64,000 nt of DNA, from NCBI GenBank assembly GCA_026129185.1, contig JAHCIO010000023.1:1-64000 (forward strand), written 5' to 3'. The DNA comes from Promineifilum sp019695075 (GTDB lineage Bacteria > Chloroflexota > Anaerolineae > Promineifilales > Promineifilaceae). Positions 57,330-64,000 of the stretch are shown here, piece by piece. Both the position numbers and the translations under genes were made by a program. Position 1 is the first letter of the stretch, and every line of letters starts with the position of its first letter. The notes under the pieces were generated by a model that made no database searches, had not been told where the DNA came from, and worked only from the letters and a program-made list of their open reading frames with translations.

Positions 57330-58874
57330 ATGATCAATCTGGCGGTCTTACTCGAGGACAGCGCGCGGGAAGTGCCGGCGCGCACGGCGGTCATCTTCAA
57401 CGACGTGAAACTCTCCTACGCGGCCGTCAACGGGGCCGCCAACCAGATCGCCAACGGGCTGGTCGGGTTGGGCATCAAGCCGGGCGACAAGGTGGCCCTG
57501 AGCTGCCCCAACCTGCCCTTCTTCCCCATCGTCTATTACGGCATCCTCAAAGCCGGGGCGGTCGTCGTGCCGCTCAACGTCCTGCTGAAGGGGCGGGAGA
57601 TCGCCTATCACTTGCAGGACTCCGACGCCAAGGCCTACTTCTGCTTCCAGGGCACGCCGGAATTGCCGATGGGCCAGTTCGGCTGGGAGGGCTTTCAGCA
57701 AGTCGATGGCTGCGAGCACTTCTTCCTGATCACCGCCAACCCGGCCGCGCCGTCGCCCATCGAGGGCGCGCCGACTCTGGGCCAGCTCATGTACGGCAAG
57801 CCGCCGGCCTTCGACACGGTGATGACCAACGCCGATGACACGGCCGTCATCCTCTACACCAGCGGCACGACCGGCAGCCCCAAGGGCGCGGAACTGAGCC
57901 ACAGCAACATGATCCTCAACGCCCGCCTGTCAGACACGATGTACTCGCGCGTCGACGGCGACGTACACCTGGTGGCTCTGCCCCTATTCCACTCGTTCGG
58001 CCAGACGGTACAGATGAACGCCGGTTTCTACAACCGCTGCACGCTGTCGCTGTTGGCGCGCTTCGACCCCGACACGGCCCTGACGGTCATGGAGCGCGAC
58101 AACGTGACCATCTTCGCCGGCGTGCCGACGATGTACTGGGCCATGCTGAATCACCCCAACCCGGAGAAGTTCGACCTGCAGAAGATCTCGCGCAACCTGC
58201 GGCTGGCCGTCTCCGGCGGCTCAGCCATGCCCGTCGAGGTGATGCGCGCCTTCGGCGAGAAGTTCACCGTCGAGATTTTGGAGGGCTACGGCCTGTCGGA
58301 GACCAGCCCGGTGGCGACCTTCAACCGGCTCGACCGGCCGGCCAAGCCCGGCTCGGTGGGTCTGCCCGTCTGGGGCGTCTCTGTGCGCATCGTTGATCTG
58401 GAGGACAACGACGTAGCCCAGGGCGAGATGGGCGAGATCGTCATCAAAGGCCACAACATCATGAAGGGCTACTACAAGAAGCCCGAAGCCACGGCCGAGG
58501 CGATGCGCAACGGCTGGTTCCACACCGGCGACATCGGCAAGTTCGACGAGGACGGCTTCATCTACATCACCGACCGGGTCAAGGACATGATCATCCGCGG
58601 CGGTTTCAACGTCTACCCGCGCGAGATCGAAGAGGTGATGATGACCCACCCGTCGGTCAGCCTGGCCGCGGTGGTGGGCGTGCCCCACGAGAGCCACGGC
58701 GAAGAGGTCAAGGCCTACGTCATTCTGAAGCCGGGGCAAGCGGTGGACGAAGAGGAGCTGATCGACTGGTGCAAGGGCTGCATGGCCAGCTACAAGTACC
58801 CGCGCGAGATCGAGTTCCGCGACGCGCTGCCGATGACGGCCACGGGCAAAATCCTCAAGCGCGAACTGCGGTAG
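57330..58874 (+). CDS. Long-chain acyl-CoA synthetase
   Basis: A 514-residue ANL-family enzyme that activates a fatty acid with ATP and joins it to CoA. The AMP-binding motif is ILYTSGTTGSPKGAELSH. Further blocks are ALPLFHSFGQTVQMN, EILEGYGLSETSPVATFN, GWFHTGDIGKFDEDGFIYITDRVKDMIIRGGFNVYPREIEE and the C-terminal TATGKILKREL, with the catalytic Lys. The closest recognisable type is the FadD group; aryl or medium-chain substrates are not excluded. GGAGG lies before the ATG. A repeat hairpin follows the stop codon closely. Confidence 0.92.
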   Translation: MINLAVLLEDSAREVPARTAVIFNDVKLSYAAVNGAANQIANGLVGLGIKPGDKVALSCPNLPFFPIVYYGILKAGAVVVPLNVLLKGREIAYHLQDSDAKAYFCFQGTPELPMGQFGWEGFQQVDGCEHFFLITANPAAPSPIEGAPTLGQLMYGKPPAFDTVMTNADDTAVILYTSGTTGSPKGAELSHSNMILNARLSDTMYSRVDGDVHLVALPLFHSFGQTVQMNAGFYNRCTLSLLARFDPDTALTVMERDNVTIFAGVPTMYWAMLNHPNPEKFDLQKISRNLRLAVSGGSAMPVEVMRAFGEKFTVEILEGYGLSETSPVATFNRLDRPAKPGSVGLPVWGVSVRIVDLEDNDVAQGEMGEIVIKGHNIMKGYYKKPEATAEAMRNGWFHTGDIGKFDEDGFIYITDRVKDMIIRGGFNVYPREIEEVMMTHPSVSLAAVVGVPHESHGEEVKAYVILKPGQAVDEEELIDWCKGCMASYKYPREIEFRDALPMTATGKILKRELR

Positions 58875-58884
58875 GGACGAAGCG

Positions 58885-58962
58885 CTCACGCAAAGCCGCA
58901 AAGGGAGCAAAGGACGCCAAGAAGAGTGCTTTTCTTCTTGGCGTCTTTGCGTCTTGGCGATC
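58885..58962. repeat. Hairpin of the CGCAAAGGACGCCAAG family
   Basis: GACGCCAAGAAGA (58913-58925) is perfectly inverted as TCTTCTTGGCGTC (58933-58945) with a 7-nt loop; the outer GCAAAG and CTTTGC extend it with a one-base bulge. It begins about 10 bases after the acyl-CoA synthetase stop and may also end that transcript. Confidence 0.85.
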
Positions 58963-59041
58963 TTTGCATGAGGTCTTCTTTACACTTTCTTGACGCCCCC
59001 GCGCCGAATCTTGAGCGCACCGCTCCCCGTCTAGAGCGACA

Positions 59042-59070
59042 ATGACGGTGTAATGCCCGAAGGTTATAGA
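59042..59070 (+). promoter_or_regulatory. Candidate kdp promoter
   Basis: ATGACG (59042-59047), a 17-bp spacer and TATAGA (59065-59070), 24 bp before the kdpF ATG. Each box matches consensus at 4 of 6 positions. A weak core suits an operon that needs activation by KdpE; the regulator genes are not in the window. Confidence 0.45.
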
Positions 59071-59094
59071 CCCCCTTCCGGCAGGAGCACCGTG

Positions 59095-59184
59095 ATGAAT
59101 CTTGGCTGGTTGCTGGCCGGGCTGGTTGCCGTGGCCTTGCTTATCTACCTCGTCTACTCCCTGCTTTACCCGGAGAGGTTCTGA
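59095..59184 (+). CDS. kdpF: KdpF, small subunit of the Kdp potassium pump
   Basis: A 29-residue single-helix peptide. The pattern LLAGLVAVALLIYLVYSLLYPERF, with one membrane helix and the closing Tyr-Pro-Glu-Arg-Phe, is that of KdpF, which stabilises the KdpABC complex. AGGAG lies about 8 nt before the ATG. Its position directly before kdpA confirms it. The codons for the last residues and the stop overlap the first copy of a 14-bp duplication (59169-59182), so the present TGA stop comes from a later insertion; the second copy is followed by TAA. Confidence 0.9.
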   Translation: MNLGWLLAGLVAVALLIYLVYSLLYPERF

Positions 59185-59245
59185 TACATCCACGTTAAAA
59201 ACCGAGTTTCTGCGAGAAACTCGGTTTCTAGCCCGGAGAGGTTCT
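59169..59245. mobile_element. Miniature hairpin insertion with 14-bp flanking duplication
   Basis: CCCGGAGAGGTTCT occurs at 59169-59182 and again at 59232-59245. The 49 bp between them hold a 13-bp perfect hairpin, AAACCGAGTTTCT (59199-59211) with AGAAACTCGGTTT (59215-59227) and a 3-nt loop. The right copy carries the ribosome-binding site of kdpA, and both copies match the kdpF 3' end. The arrangement is that of an inserted element with target duplication. No gene is inside. Confidence 0.65.
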
Positions 59246-59249
59246 AAAT

Positions 59250-60941
59250 ATGTCCGCACTGGAGATCGTGCAAGTCGTTCTCTATCTGTTGTTGCTGATC
59301 GCCATCACGCCGCTGTTGGGCGGCTATATGAAGCGCGTCTTCGATGGCGAGCGCACCTTTCTCACGCCCGTCCTGCGGCCGGTCGAGAATCTCATCTATC
59401 GCCTGAGCGGCATCAAGCCGGAAGTGGAGCAGCACTGGAAGGAGTACACGCTGGCCCTGCTGGCGTTCAACATCCTCGGCTTCTTGTTGCTGTTTGTCAT
59501 GCAACTGCTGCAAGGTGTGTTGCCGCTCAATCCCGAAGGGCTGCCGGGCGTTGAGCCGTGGCTGGCCTTCAACACGGCCACGAGCTTCATGACCAACACC
59601 AACTGGCAGTCCTACGCCGGCGAAACCACCATGAGCCAGTTGACTCAGATGGTCGGGCTGGGCGTCCAGAACTTCCTCAGCGCGGCCACGGGCATCGCTG
59701 TGGTGATCGCCCTGACGCGCGGGCTGGCGCGCAAGTCGGCCAAGACGCTGGGCAACTTCTGGGCCGATCTGGTGCGCTCGACGCTCTACATCCTGCTGCC
59801 GCTGGCGCTGGTCTTTGCGCTCATTCTGGTCAGCCAGGGCGTCGTGCAGAACTTCGACGCCAATGTGACCGCCACAACGTTGACCGGCGAGACCCAGGTC
59901 TTGCCCCAAGGCCCGGCGGCGTCGCAGATCGCCATCAAACAAATCGGCTCCAATGGCGGCGGCTTCTACAACGCCAACAGCGCCCACCCCTATGAGAATC
60001 CGACGCCGTTGACCAACTTCCTGGAGATGTTCGCCCTGCTGGCGATTGCCGCGGCGCTGACGAACACCTACGGCCGCATGGTCGGCTCGACGCGGCAGGG
60101 CTGGGTCATCTTCGCCGCCATGTTTGCGCTCTTTGCCGTCCTGCTGGGGGTCATGTTGCTGTCCGAATACAGCGCCAACCCCGTCCTGGGCGTGGCCGGG
60201 GCAATGGAAGGCAAGGAGACGCGCTTCGGCGTGGCCAACAGCGTCCTGTGGGCCGGGGCCACCACGTCGGCCTCCAACGGCTCGGTCAACGCCATGCACA
60301 GCAGCCTCAGCCCACTCGCCGGCGGCGTGGCCCTGCTCAACATGCTGCTGGGCGAGGTCATCTTCGGCGGCGTGGGGGCGGGCCTCTACGGCATGCTCGT
60401 CTTCGTCATCCTGACGGTCTTCATCGCCGGACTGATGGTCGGCCGCACCCCGGAGTACCTGGGCAAGAAGATCGAGGCGCGCGAAGTGCAGATGGCCACT
60501 TTGGCGGTGCTATTCCCGGCGGCGTCGATCCTGCTGCTGACGGCGCTGGCTACCGCCGTCGACGCCGGGCTGTCCAGCCGGCTGAGCGCCGGGCCGCACG
60601 GCTTCAGTGAAATCCTGTACACCTACACCTCAGCCACGGCCAACAACGGCAGCGCCTTTGCCGGGCTGAACGCCAACACCGCCTTCTATAACATCACCCT
60701 CGGCCTGGCGCTGTGGGTCGGTCGCTTCGGCGTCATCATCCCGGTCATGGCCATTGCCGGCAGCATGGTCGGCAAGACCGTGGCCCCGCCCTCGCTGGGC
60801 ACCTTCCCGACCGACCGGCCGCTGTTTGTGGGCATGTTGATCGCTGTAGTGGTTATCGTCGGGGCGCTGACCTTCTTCCCGGCGCTGTCTCTCGGCCCCG
60901 TTGCCGAACATTTTCTCCTGGCAGCCGGCCAGGGCTTCTAG
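59250..60941 (+). CDS. kdpA: KdpA, potassium-binding channel subunit
   Basis: A 563-residue membrane protein with about ten helices, which selects K+ in the KdpFABC ATP-driven uptake pump. The first selectivity-filter region reads TSFMTNTNWQSYAGE; the next repeats include IGSNGGGFYNANSAHPYENP, VANSVLWAGATTSASNGSVNAMH and TSATANNGSAFAGL. The length is normal. GGAGAGG in the right copy of the 14-bp duplication is the ribosome-binding site. The 63-bp insertion therefore sits between kdpF and kdpA and could change their translational coupling. Confidence 0.97.
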   Translation: MSALEIVQVVLYLLLLIAITPLLGGYMKRVFDGERTFLTPVLRPVENLIYRLSGIKPEVEQHWKEYTLALLAFNILGFLLLFVMQLLQGVLPLNPEGLPGVEPWLAFNTATSFMTNTNWQSYAGETTMSQLTQMVGLGVQNFLSAATGIAVVIALTRGLARKSAKTLGNFWADLVRSTLYILLPLALVFALILVSQGVVQNFDANVTATTLTGETQVLPQGPAASQIAIKQIGSNGGGFYNANSAHPYENPTPLTNFLEMFALLAIAAALTNTYGRMVGSTRQGWVIFAAMFALFAVLLGVMLLSEYSANPVLGVAGAMEGKETRFGVANSVLWAGATTSASNGSVNAMHSSLSPLAGGVALLNMLLGEVIFGGVGAGLYGMLVFVILTVFIAGLMVGRTPEYLGKKIEAREVQMATLAVLFPAASILLLTALATAVDAGLSSRLSAGPHGFSEILYTYTSATANNGSAFAGLNANTAFYNITLGLALWVGRFGVIIPVMAIAGSMVGKTVAPPSLGTFPTDRPLFVGMLIAVVVIVGALTFFPALSLGPVAEHFLLAAGQGF

Positions 60942-60959
60942 TGATGGAGTGATGCAGTG

Positions 60960-63071
60960 ATGGAACCCAAATCCAAAGCACGGCCCCTCTTTGACGCACC
61001 GATTGTACGGCGGGCGGTGGGCGATTCCTTCCGCAAGCTGGACCCGCGCCAGCAGGCCAGGAACCCCGTCATCTTCGTCGTGGCTATCGGCGCAACCCTG
61101 ACGACGATCATCCTGATCGCCGACCTGGTTCGCGGCAACACTGTCGAGCTGGCCTTCAACGCGCAGATCGCCCTGTGGCTGTGGTTCACGGTGCTGTTTG
61201 CCAACTTCGCCGAAGCGATGGCCGAGGGGCGCGGCAAGGCGCAGGCCGACAGCCTGCGCAGGGCGCGGCGCGAACTGGTTGCTCGCCGGCTGGTGGGCAG
61301 CAACGGCCGTCAAAAGGAAGAACAAGTCCCCGCGTCACAGTTGCGTCGCGGCGATCTGGTCGTCTGCGAAACGGGCGACCCCATCCCCGGCGACGGCGAA
61401 GTAGTCGAAGGCATCGCCAGCGTCGATGAGTCGGCCATCACCGGCGAATCGGCGCCGGTCATCCGCGAGAGCGGCGGCGACCGCAGCGCCGTCACCGGGG
61501 GCACGCGCGTCCTTAGCGATCGCATCGTCGTCCGCATCACTGCCGAGCCGGGCAGCAGCTTCCTGGATCGGATGATCGCCCTCGTCGAAGGGGCCAAGCG
61601 GCAGAAGACGCCCAACGAGATCGCCCTGACCATCCTGCTATCGGGTCTGACGATCATCTTCCTGCTGGCCGTGGTTTCCCTGCGCCCCTTCGCCGCCTAC
61701 GCCGAAGCGGAGTCGGGCCTGACGCGGGCGACGACATCCGTGCCTGTGCTCATCGCCCTGCTCGTCTGCCTCATCCCGACAACGATCGGCGGCCTGCTGA
61801 GCGCCATCGGCATCAGCGGCATGGACCGGCTCATCCAGCGCAACGTACTAGCCACGAGCGGCCGGGCCGTGGAGGCCGCCGGCGACGTGGACGTACTGCT
61901 GTTGGACAAAACGGGCACGATCACCCTTGGCAACCGCATGGCCACGGCATTCCACACGGCACAGGGCGTAGCCCAGACCGATCTGGCCGACGCGGCGCAG
62001 CTCTCCTCGCTGGCCGACGAGACGCCGGAAGGGCGCTCCATCGTTGTGCTGGCCAAGGAGCGTTATGGCCTGCGCGGGCGCGAGGTGGCCGAACCCCATG
62101 CCCAGTTCGTGCCCTTCACCGCTCAGACGCGCATGAGCGGCGTCGACTTCGCGGCGCGCAACGGCACGCCGGCCATGACCATCCGCAAGGGGGCGGCCGA
62201 CGCGGTGAAACGCTACGTTCAGGAACTCGGCGGCGCGTTCCCGGCCGGCGTGGAAGACATTGTCAACGGTATCGCCAAGGGCGGCGGCACGCCGCTGGTT
62301 GTGGCCCGCGATAGGGATGTGCTCGGCGTCATCGAACTGAAGGACATCGTCAAGGGCGGCATCAGCGAGCGGTTTGCCCAGCTGCGCCAGATGGGCATCC
62401 GCACGGTCATGATCACCGGCGACAACCCGCTGACGGCCACGGCCATCGCCGCCGAGGCGGGCGTGGACGACTTCATGGCCCAGGCGACGCCGGAAGACAA
62501 GCTGCAACGCATTCGCGCCGAGCAGGCCGCCGGCCACCTGGTCGCCATGACCGGCGACGGCACGAACGACGCCCCGGCGCTGGCCCAGGCCAACGTCGGC
62601 GTGGCCATGAACACCGGCACGCAGGCGGCGCGCGAGGCGGGCAACATGGTTGACCTGGACAGCGACCCCACCAAGCTCATTGAGGTAGTGGAAATCGGCA
62701 AGCAACTGCTCATGACCCGTGGCGCGCTGACGACGTTCAGCATTGCCAACGATGTGGCCAAGTACTTTGCCATCCTGCCGGCGCTGTTCGCCACGCTCTA
62801 TGCCGTGGGCGGGGGCGATGGGCCGTTGAGCGCGCTCAACGTCATGCGCCTGGCCTCGCCGCAAAGCGCCATCCTGAGCGCCATCATCTTCAACGCGCTG
62901 ATCATCGTCGCCCTGATTCCGCTGGCGCTGCGGGGCATCCCCTACCGGCCGGTGGGCGCGGCGGCGGCGTTGCGGCGCAATTTGCTCGTCTATGGTCTAG
63001 GCGGGCTGATCGTGCCCTTCGTGGGCATCAAGATCATTGACCTGCTGGTGGCCGCGTTGGGGTTGGCTTGA
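60960..63071 (+). CDS. kdpB: KdpB, P-type ATPase subunit
   Basis: A protein of 703 residues from the ATG at 60960; a GTG one codon earlier is also possible. It is the ATP-splitting subunit of the Kdp pump. The actuator motif is TGES (161-164), the phosphorylated Asp316 lies in LLLDKTGTITLGN, the nucleotide site includes FTAQTRMSGVDF and KGAADAVKRYV, and the hinge is MTGDGTNDAPALAQA. The serine of TGES, whose phosphorylation inhibits E. coli KdpB, is conserved. KdpB starts 18 bases after kdpA. Ser/Thr kinases and phosphatases are abundant in this genome, which makes that control site worth noting. Confidence 0.97.
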   Translation: MEPKSKARPLFDAPIVRRAVGDSFRKLDPRQQARNPVIFVVAIGATLTTIILIADLVRGNTVELAFNAQIALWLWFTVLFANFAEAMAEGRGKAQADSLRRARRELVARRLVGSNGRQKEEQVPASQLRRGDLVVCETGDPIPGDGEVVEGIASVDESAITGESAPVIRESGGDRSAVTGGTRVLSDRIVVRITAEPGSSFLDRMIALVEGAKRQKTPNEIALTILLSGLTIIFLLAVVSLRPFAAYAEAESGLTRATTSVPVLIALLVCLIPTTIGGLLSAIGISGMDRLIQRNVLATSGRAVEAAGDVDVLLLDKTGTITLGNRMATAFHTAQGVAQTDLADAAQLSSLADETPEGRSIVVLAKERYGLRGREVAEPHAQFVPFTAQTRMSGVDFAARNGTPAMTIRKGAADAVKRYVQELGGAFPAGVEDIVNGIAKGGGTPLVVARDRDVLGVIELKDIVKGGISERFAQLRQMGIRTVMITGDNPLTATAIAAEAGVDDFMAQATPEDKLQRIRAEQAAGHLVAMTGDGTNDAPALAQANVGVAMNTGTQAAREAGNMVDLDSDPTKLIEVVEIGKQLLMTRGALTTFSIANDVAKYFAILPALFATLYAVGGGDGPLSALNVMRLASPQSAILSAIIFNALIIVALIPLALRGIPYRPVGAAAALRRNLLVYGLGGLIVPFVGIKIIDLLVAALGLA

Positions 63072-63138
63072 AAAGAATAACCACAGATTTTAAAAGTGAG
63101 ATTGGGTAAGAAGTCCAGGTTTGCGAAGGAGAAATGTG

Positions 63139-63462
63139 ATGATAACCCACAAGAAGCCGGTATGGCGCGGATTGGCGGTCGTTGGTCTGCTGGGCGGAGC
63201 AGGGCTGTACATCGCCGCGCGGCTGCCGCTGGGCAGTACAGCGCAGATGTGGCTGCTGTTGCTGTGGGTCGGGCTGTTCTACGCCGTCGTGGCTGTCTGG
63301 ATCCGGCGCAACAGCGAGGCGCTGGAGAGCCAGCCGCCGGCGCAGGACAGCGTTGGCCGGCCCATTATTGACAACGGCGCGCCCGTTTACACCACCGAAC
63401 CACAGCCGGCGGCGCAGCCGAGCGTCGCCGCGCGCCCGCTCAATCAGTCAGAGGCCTATTAG
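63139..63462 (+). CDS. Small two-helix membrane protein between kdpB and kdpC
   Basis: A protein of 107 residues from the ATG at 63139, with GAAGGAG upstream. Two hydrophobic helices (LAVVGLLGGAGLYIAARL and MWLLLLWVGLFYAVVAVWI) are followed by a hydrophilic, Gln/Pro-rich tail of about 45 residues. E. coli-type kdp operons have no gene here. In the cyanobacterium Anabaena a small gene called kdpG lies between kdpB and kdpC; I cannot say whether this is homologous or only analogous. The stop is one base from the kdpC ATG, so it is certainly translated with the operon. Confidence 0.75.
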   Translation: MITHKKPVWRGLAVVGLLGGAGLYIAARLPLGSTAQMWLLLLWVGLFYAVVAVWIRRNSEALESQPPAQDSVGRPIIDNGAPVYTTEPQPAAQPSVAARPLNQSEAY

Positions 63463-63463
63463 T

Positions 63464-64000
63464 ATGGTTAAGCAACTTCGTCCCGCTCTGCTCCTGCTGG
63501 TCGTCCTGACTGTGCTGACAGGGGTCGTCTACCCCCTGGTCGTCACCGGCATCGCCCAACTGGCCTTCCCGCGACAGGCCAACGGCAGCCTGGTCATGGC
63601 CGGGGAGTCGATCGCCGGCACGGCGCTGTTGGGCCAGGCCAACGCCGACCCGCGCTACTTCCAGCCGCGGCCGTCGGCCACCGGCTACGGCACGCTGCCC
63701 TCCGGCGGCAGCAACCTGGCTCCGACCAGTGTCGATCTGGTCGCGGCCGTCGCGCAACGGGCGGCCGACTTCCGCGCCGCGAACGGGCTGGCTGCCGACG
63801 CCGCCGTGCCCACGGAGATGCTCTTTGCCTCCGGCAGCGGCCTCGACCCACACATCAGCCCCGACGCGGCCCGCTGGCAAGTCGCGCGCGTAGCCGCCGC
63901 CCGCGGACTGGACGAGGCCGCCGTGGCCGCCCTGGTCGAGGCCCACGTCGAAGGGCCGCAACTGGGCATCTTCGGCCAGCCACGGGTCAACGTCCTGCTG
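63464..64000 (+). CDS. kdpC: KdpC, truncated by the window end
   Basis: 179 codons are visible; only the last few residues should be missing. KdpC has one N-terminal membrane helix (RPALLLLVVLTVLTGVVYPLVVTGIAQ) and an outer domain, and helps ATP binding by KdpB. Family blocks are GSLVMAGESIAGTALLGQ, DPRYFQPRPSATGYGTLPSGGSNLAPTS, PTEMLFASGSGLDPHISPDAARWQVARVA and the final FGQPRVNVL. The Asp-Pro-His-Ile-Ser segment is the best signature. The sensor kinase and regulator kdpDE, if present, lie to the right of the window. Confidence 0.95.
   Translation, partial: MVKQLRPALLLLVVLTVLTGVVYPLVVTGIAQLAFPRQANGSLVMAGESIAGTALLGQANADPRYFQPRPSATGYGTLPSGGSNLAPTSVDLVAAVAQRAADFRAANGLAADAAVPTEMLFASGSGLDPHISPDAARWQVARVAAARGLDEAAVAALVEAHVEGPQLGIFGQPRVNVLL

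Overview
The window is strongly G+C-rich bacterial chromosome with tightly packed genes. The gene mix points to a member of the Chloroflexota, probably near the Anaerolineae: zinc-ribbon Ser/Thr kinases, FHA and PP2C proteins, secreted PPC/InlB-type proteins, a B12-dependent ribonucleotide reductase, an RtcB-archease pair and many short hairpin repeats between genes. This assignment is inference; no rRNA gene is present to settle it. I see no tRNA, rRNA, CRISPR array, transposase or prophage.

Layout. 1-4.0 kb: a leftward unit of a zinc-ribbon membrane protein, archease, RtcB and a GT9 glycosyltransferase. 4.1-12.6 kb: nitroreductase, RNase J, a membrane PP2C phosphatase, a MetZ-like sulfhydrylase and a large secreted subtilase. 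13-17.2 kb: a four-gene ECF vitamin-type transporter followed by a PfkB kinase. 17.2-18.7 kb: TauE-like and RibD-C-like proteins. 18.7-36.9 kb: a large phosphorylation-signalling island. Its leftward arm is nearly one operon (29322 down to 19601) encoding a receptor-like FHA protein, a zinc-ribbon/pseudokinase/PP2C fusion, a degenerate PP2C, zinc-ribbon proteins, an active PP2C, a VWA protein, a zinc-ribbon FHA protein and a DA1-like metallopeptidase. A DUF3566-like FHA protein follows at 18746-19558 behind its own -10-like site. The rightward arm carries an FHA-ABC transporter and two Ser/Thr kinases. Together these supply writers, erasers, readers and probable scaffolds of Ser/Thr phosphorylation.

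36.9-46.5 kb: a conserved unknown, PlsC, a secreted PPC protein, class II ribonucleotide reductase behind a near-consensus promoter with two tandem palindromic boxes, then a leftward VTC (polyphosphate polymerase) / DUF4956 / CotH set. 46.5-50.5 kb: argC-argB-argD and a GNAT, preceded by what looks like a complete transcription attenuator with an arginine-containing leader peptide. 50.6-58.9 kb: a PTPS-related giant membrane protein, aldo/keto reductase, small proteins, a class V aminotransferase, a GNAT and an acyl-CoA synthetase. 59-64 kb: kdpF-kdpA-kdpB-(small membrane protein)-kdpC, with kdpC cut by the window edge.

Three themes cross the window. First, several genes have a -10 hexamer ending 6-11 nt before the start codon, suggesting leaderless or nearly leaderless mRNAs. 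Second, short repeat/hairpin families sit between genes and have in places been absorbed into protein termini or loops; one copy in the kdpF-kdpA junction is flanked by a 14-bp direct duplication. Third, zinc-ribbon modules recur on at least eight otherwise different proteins, mostly in the signalling island.
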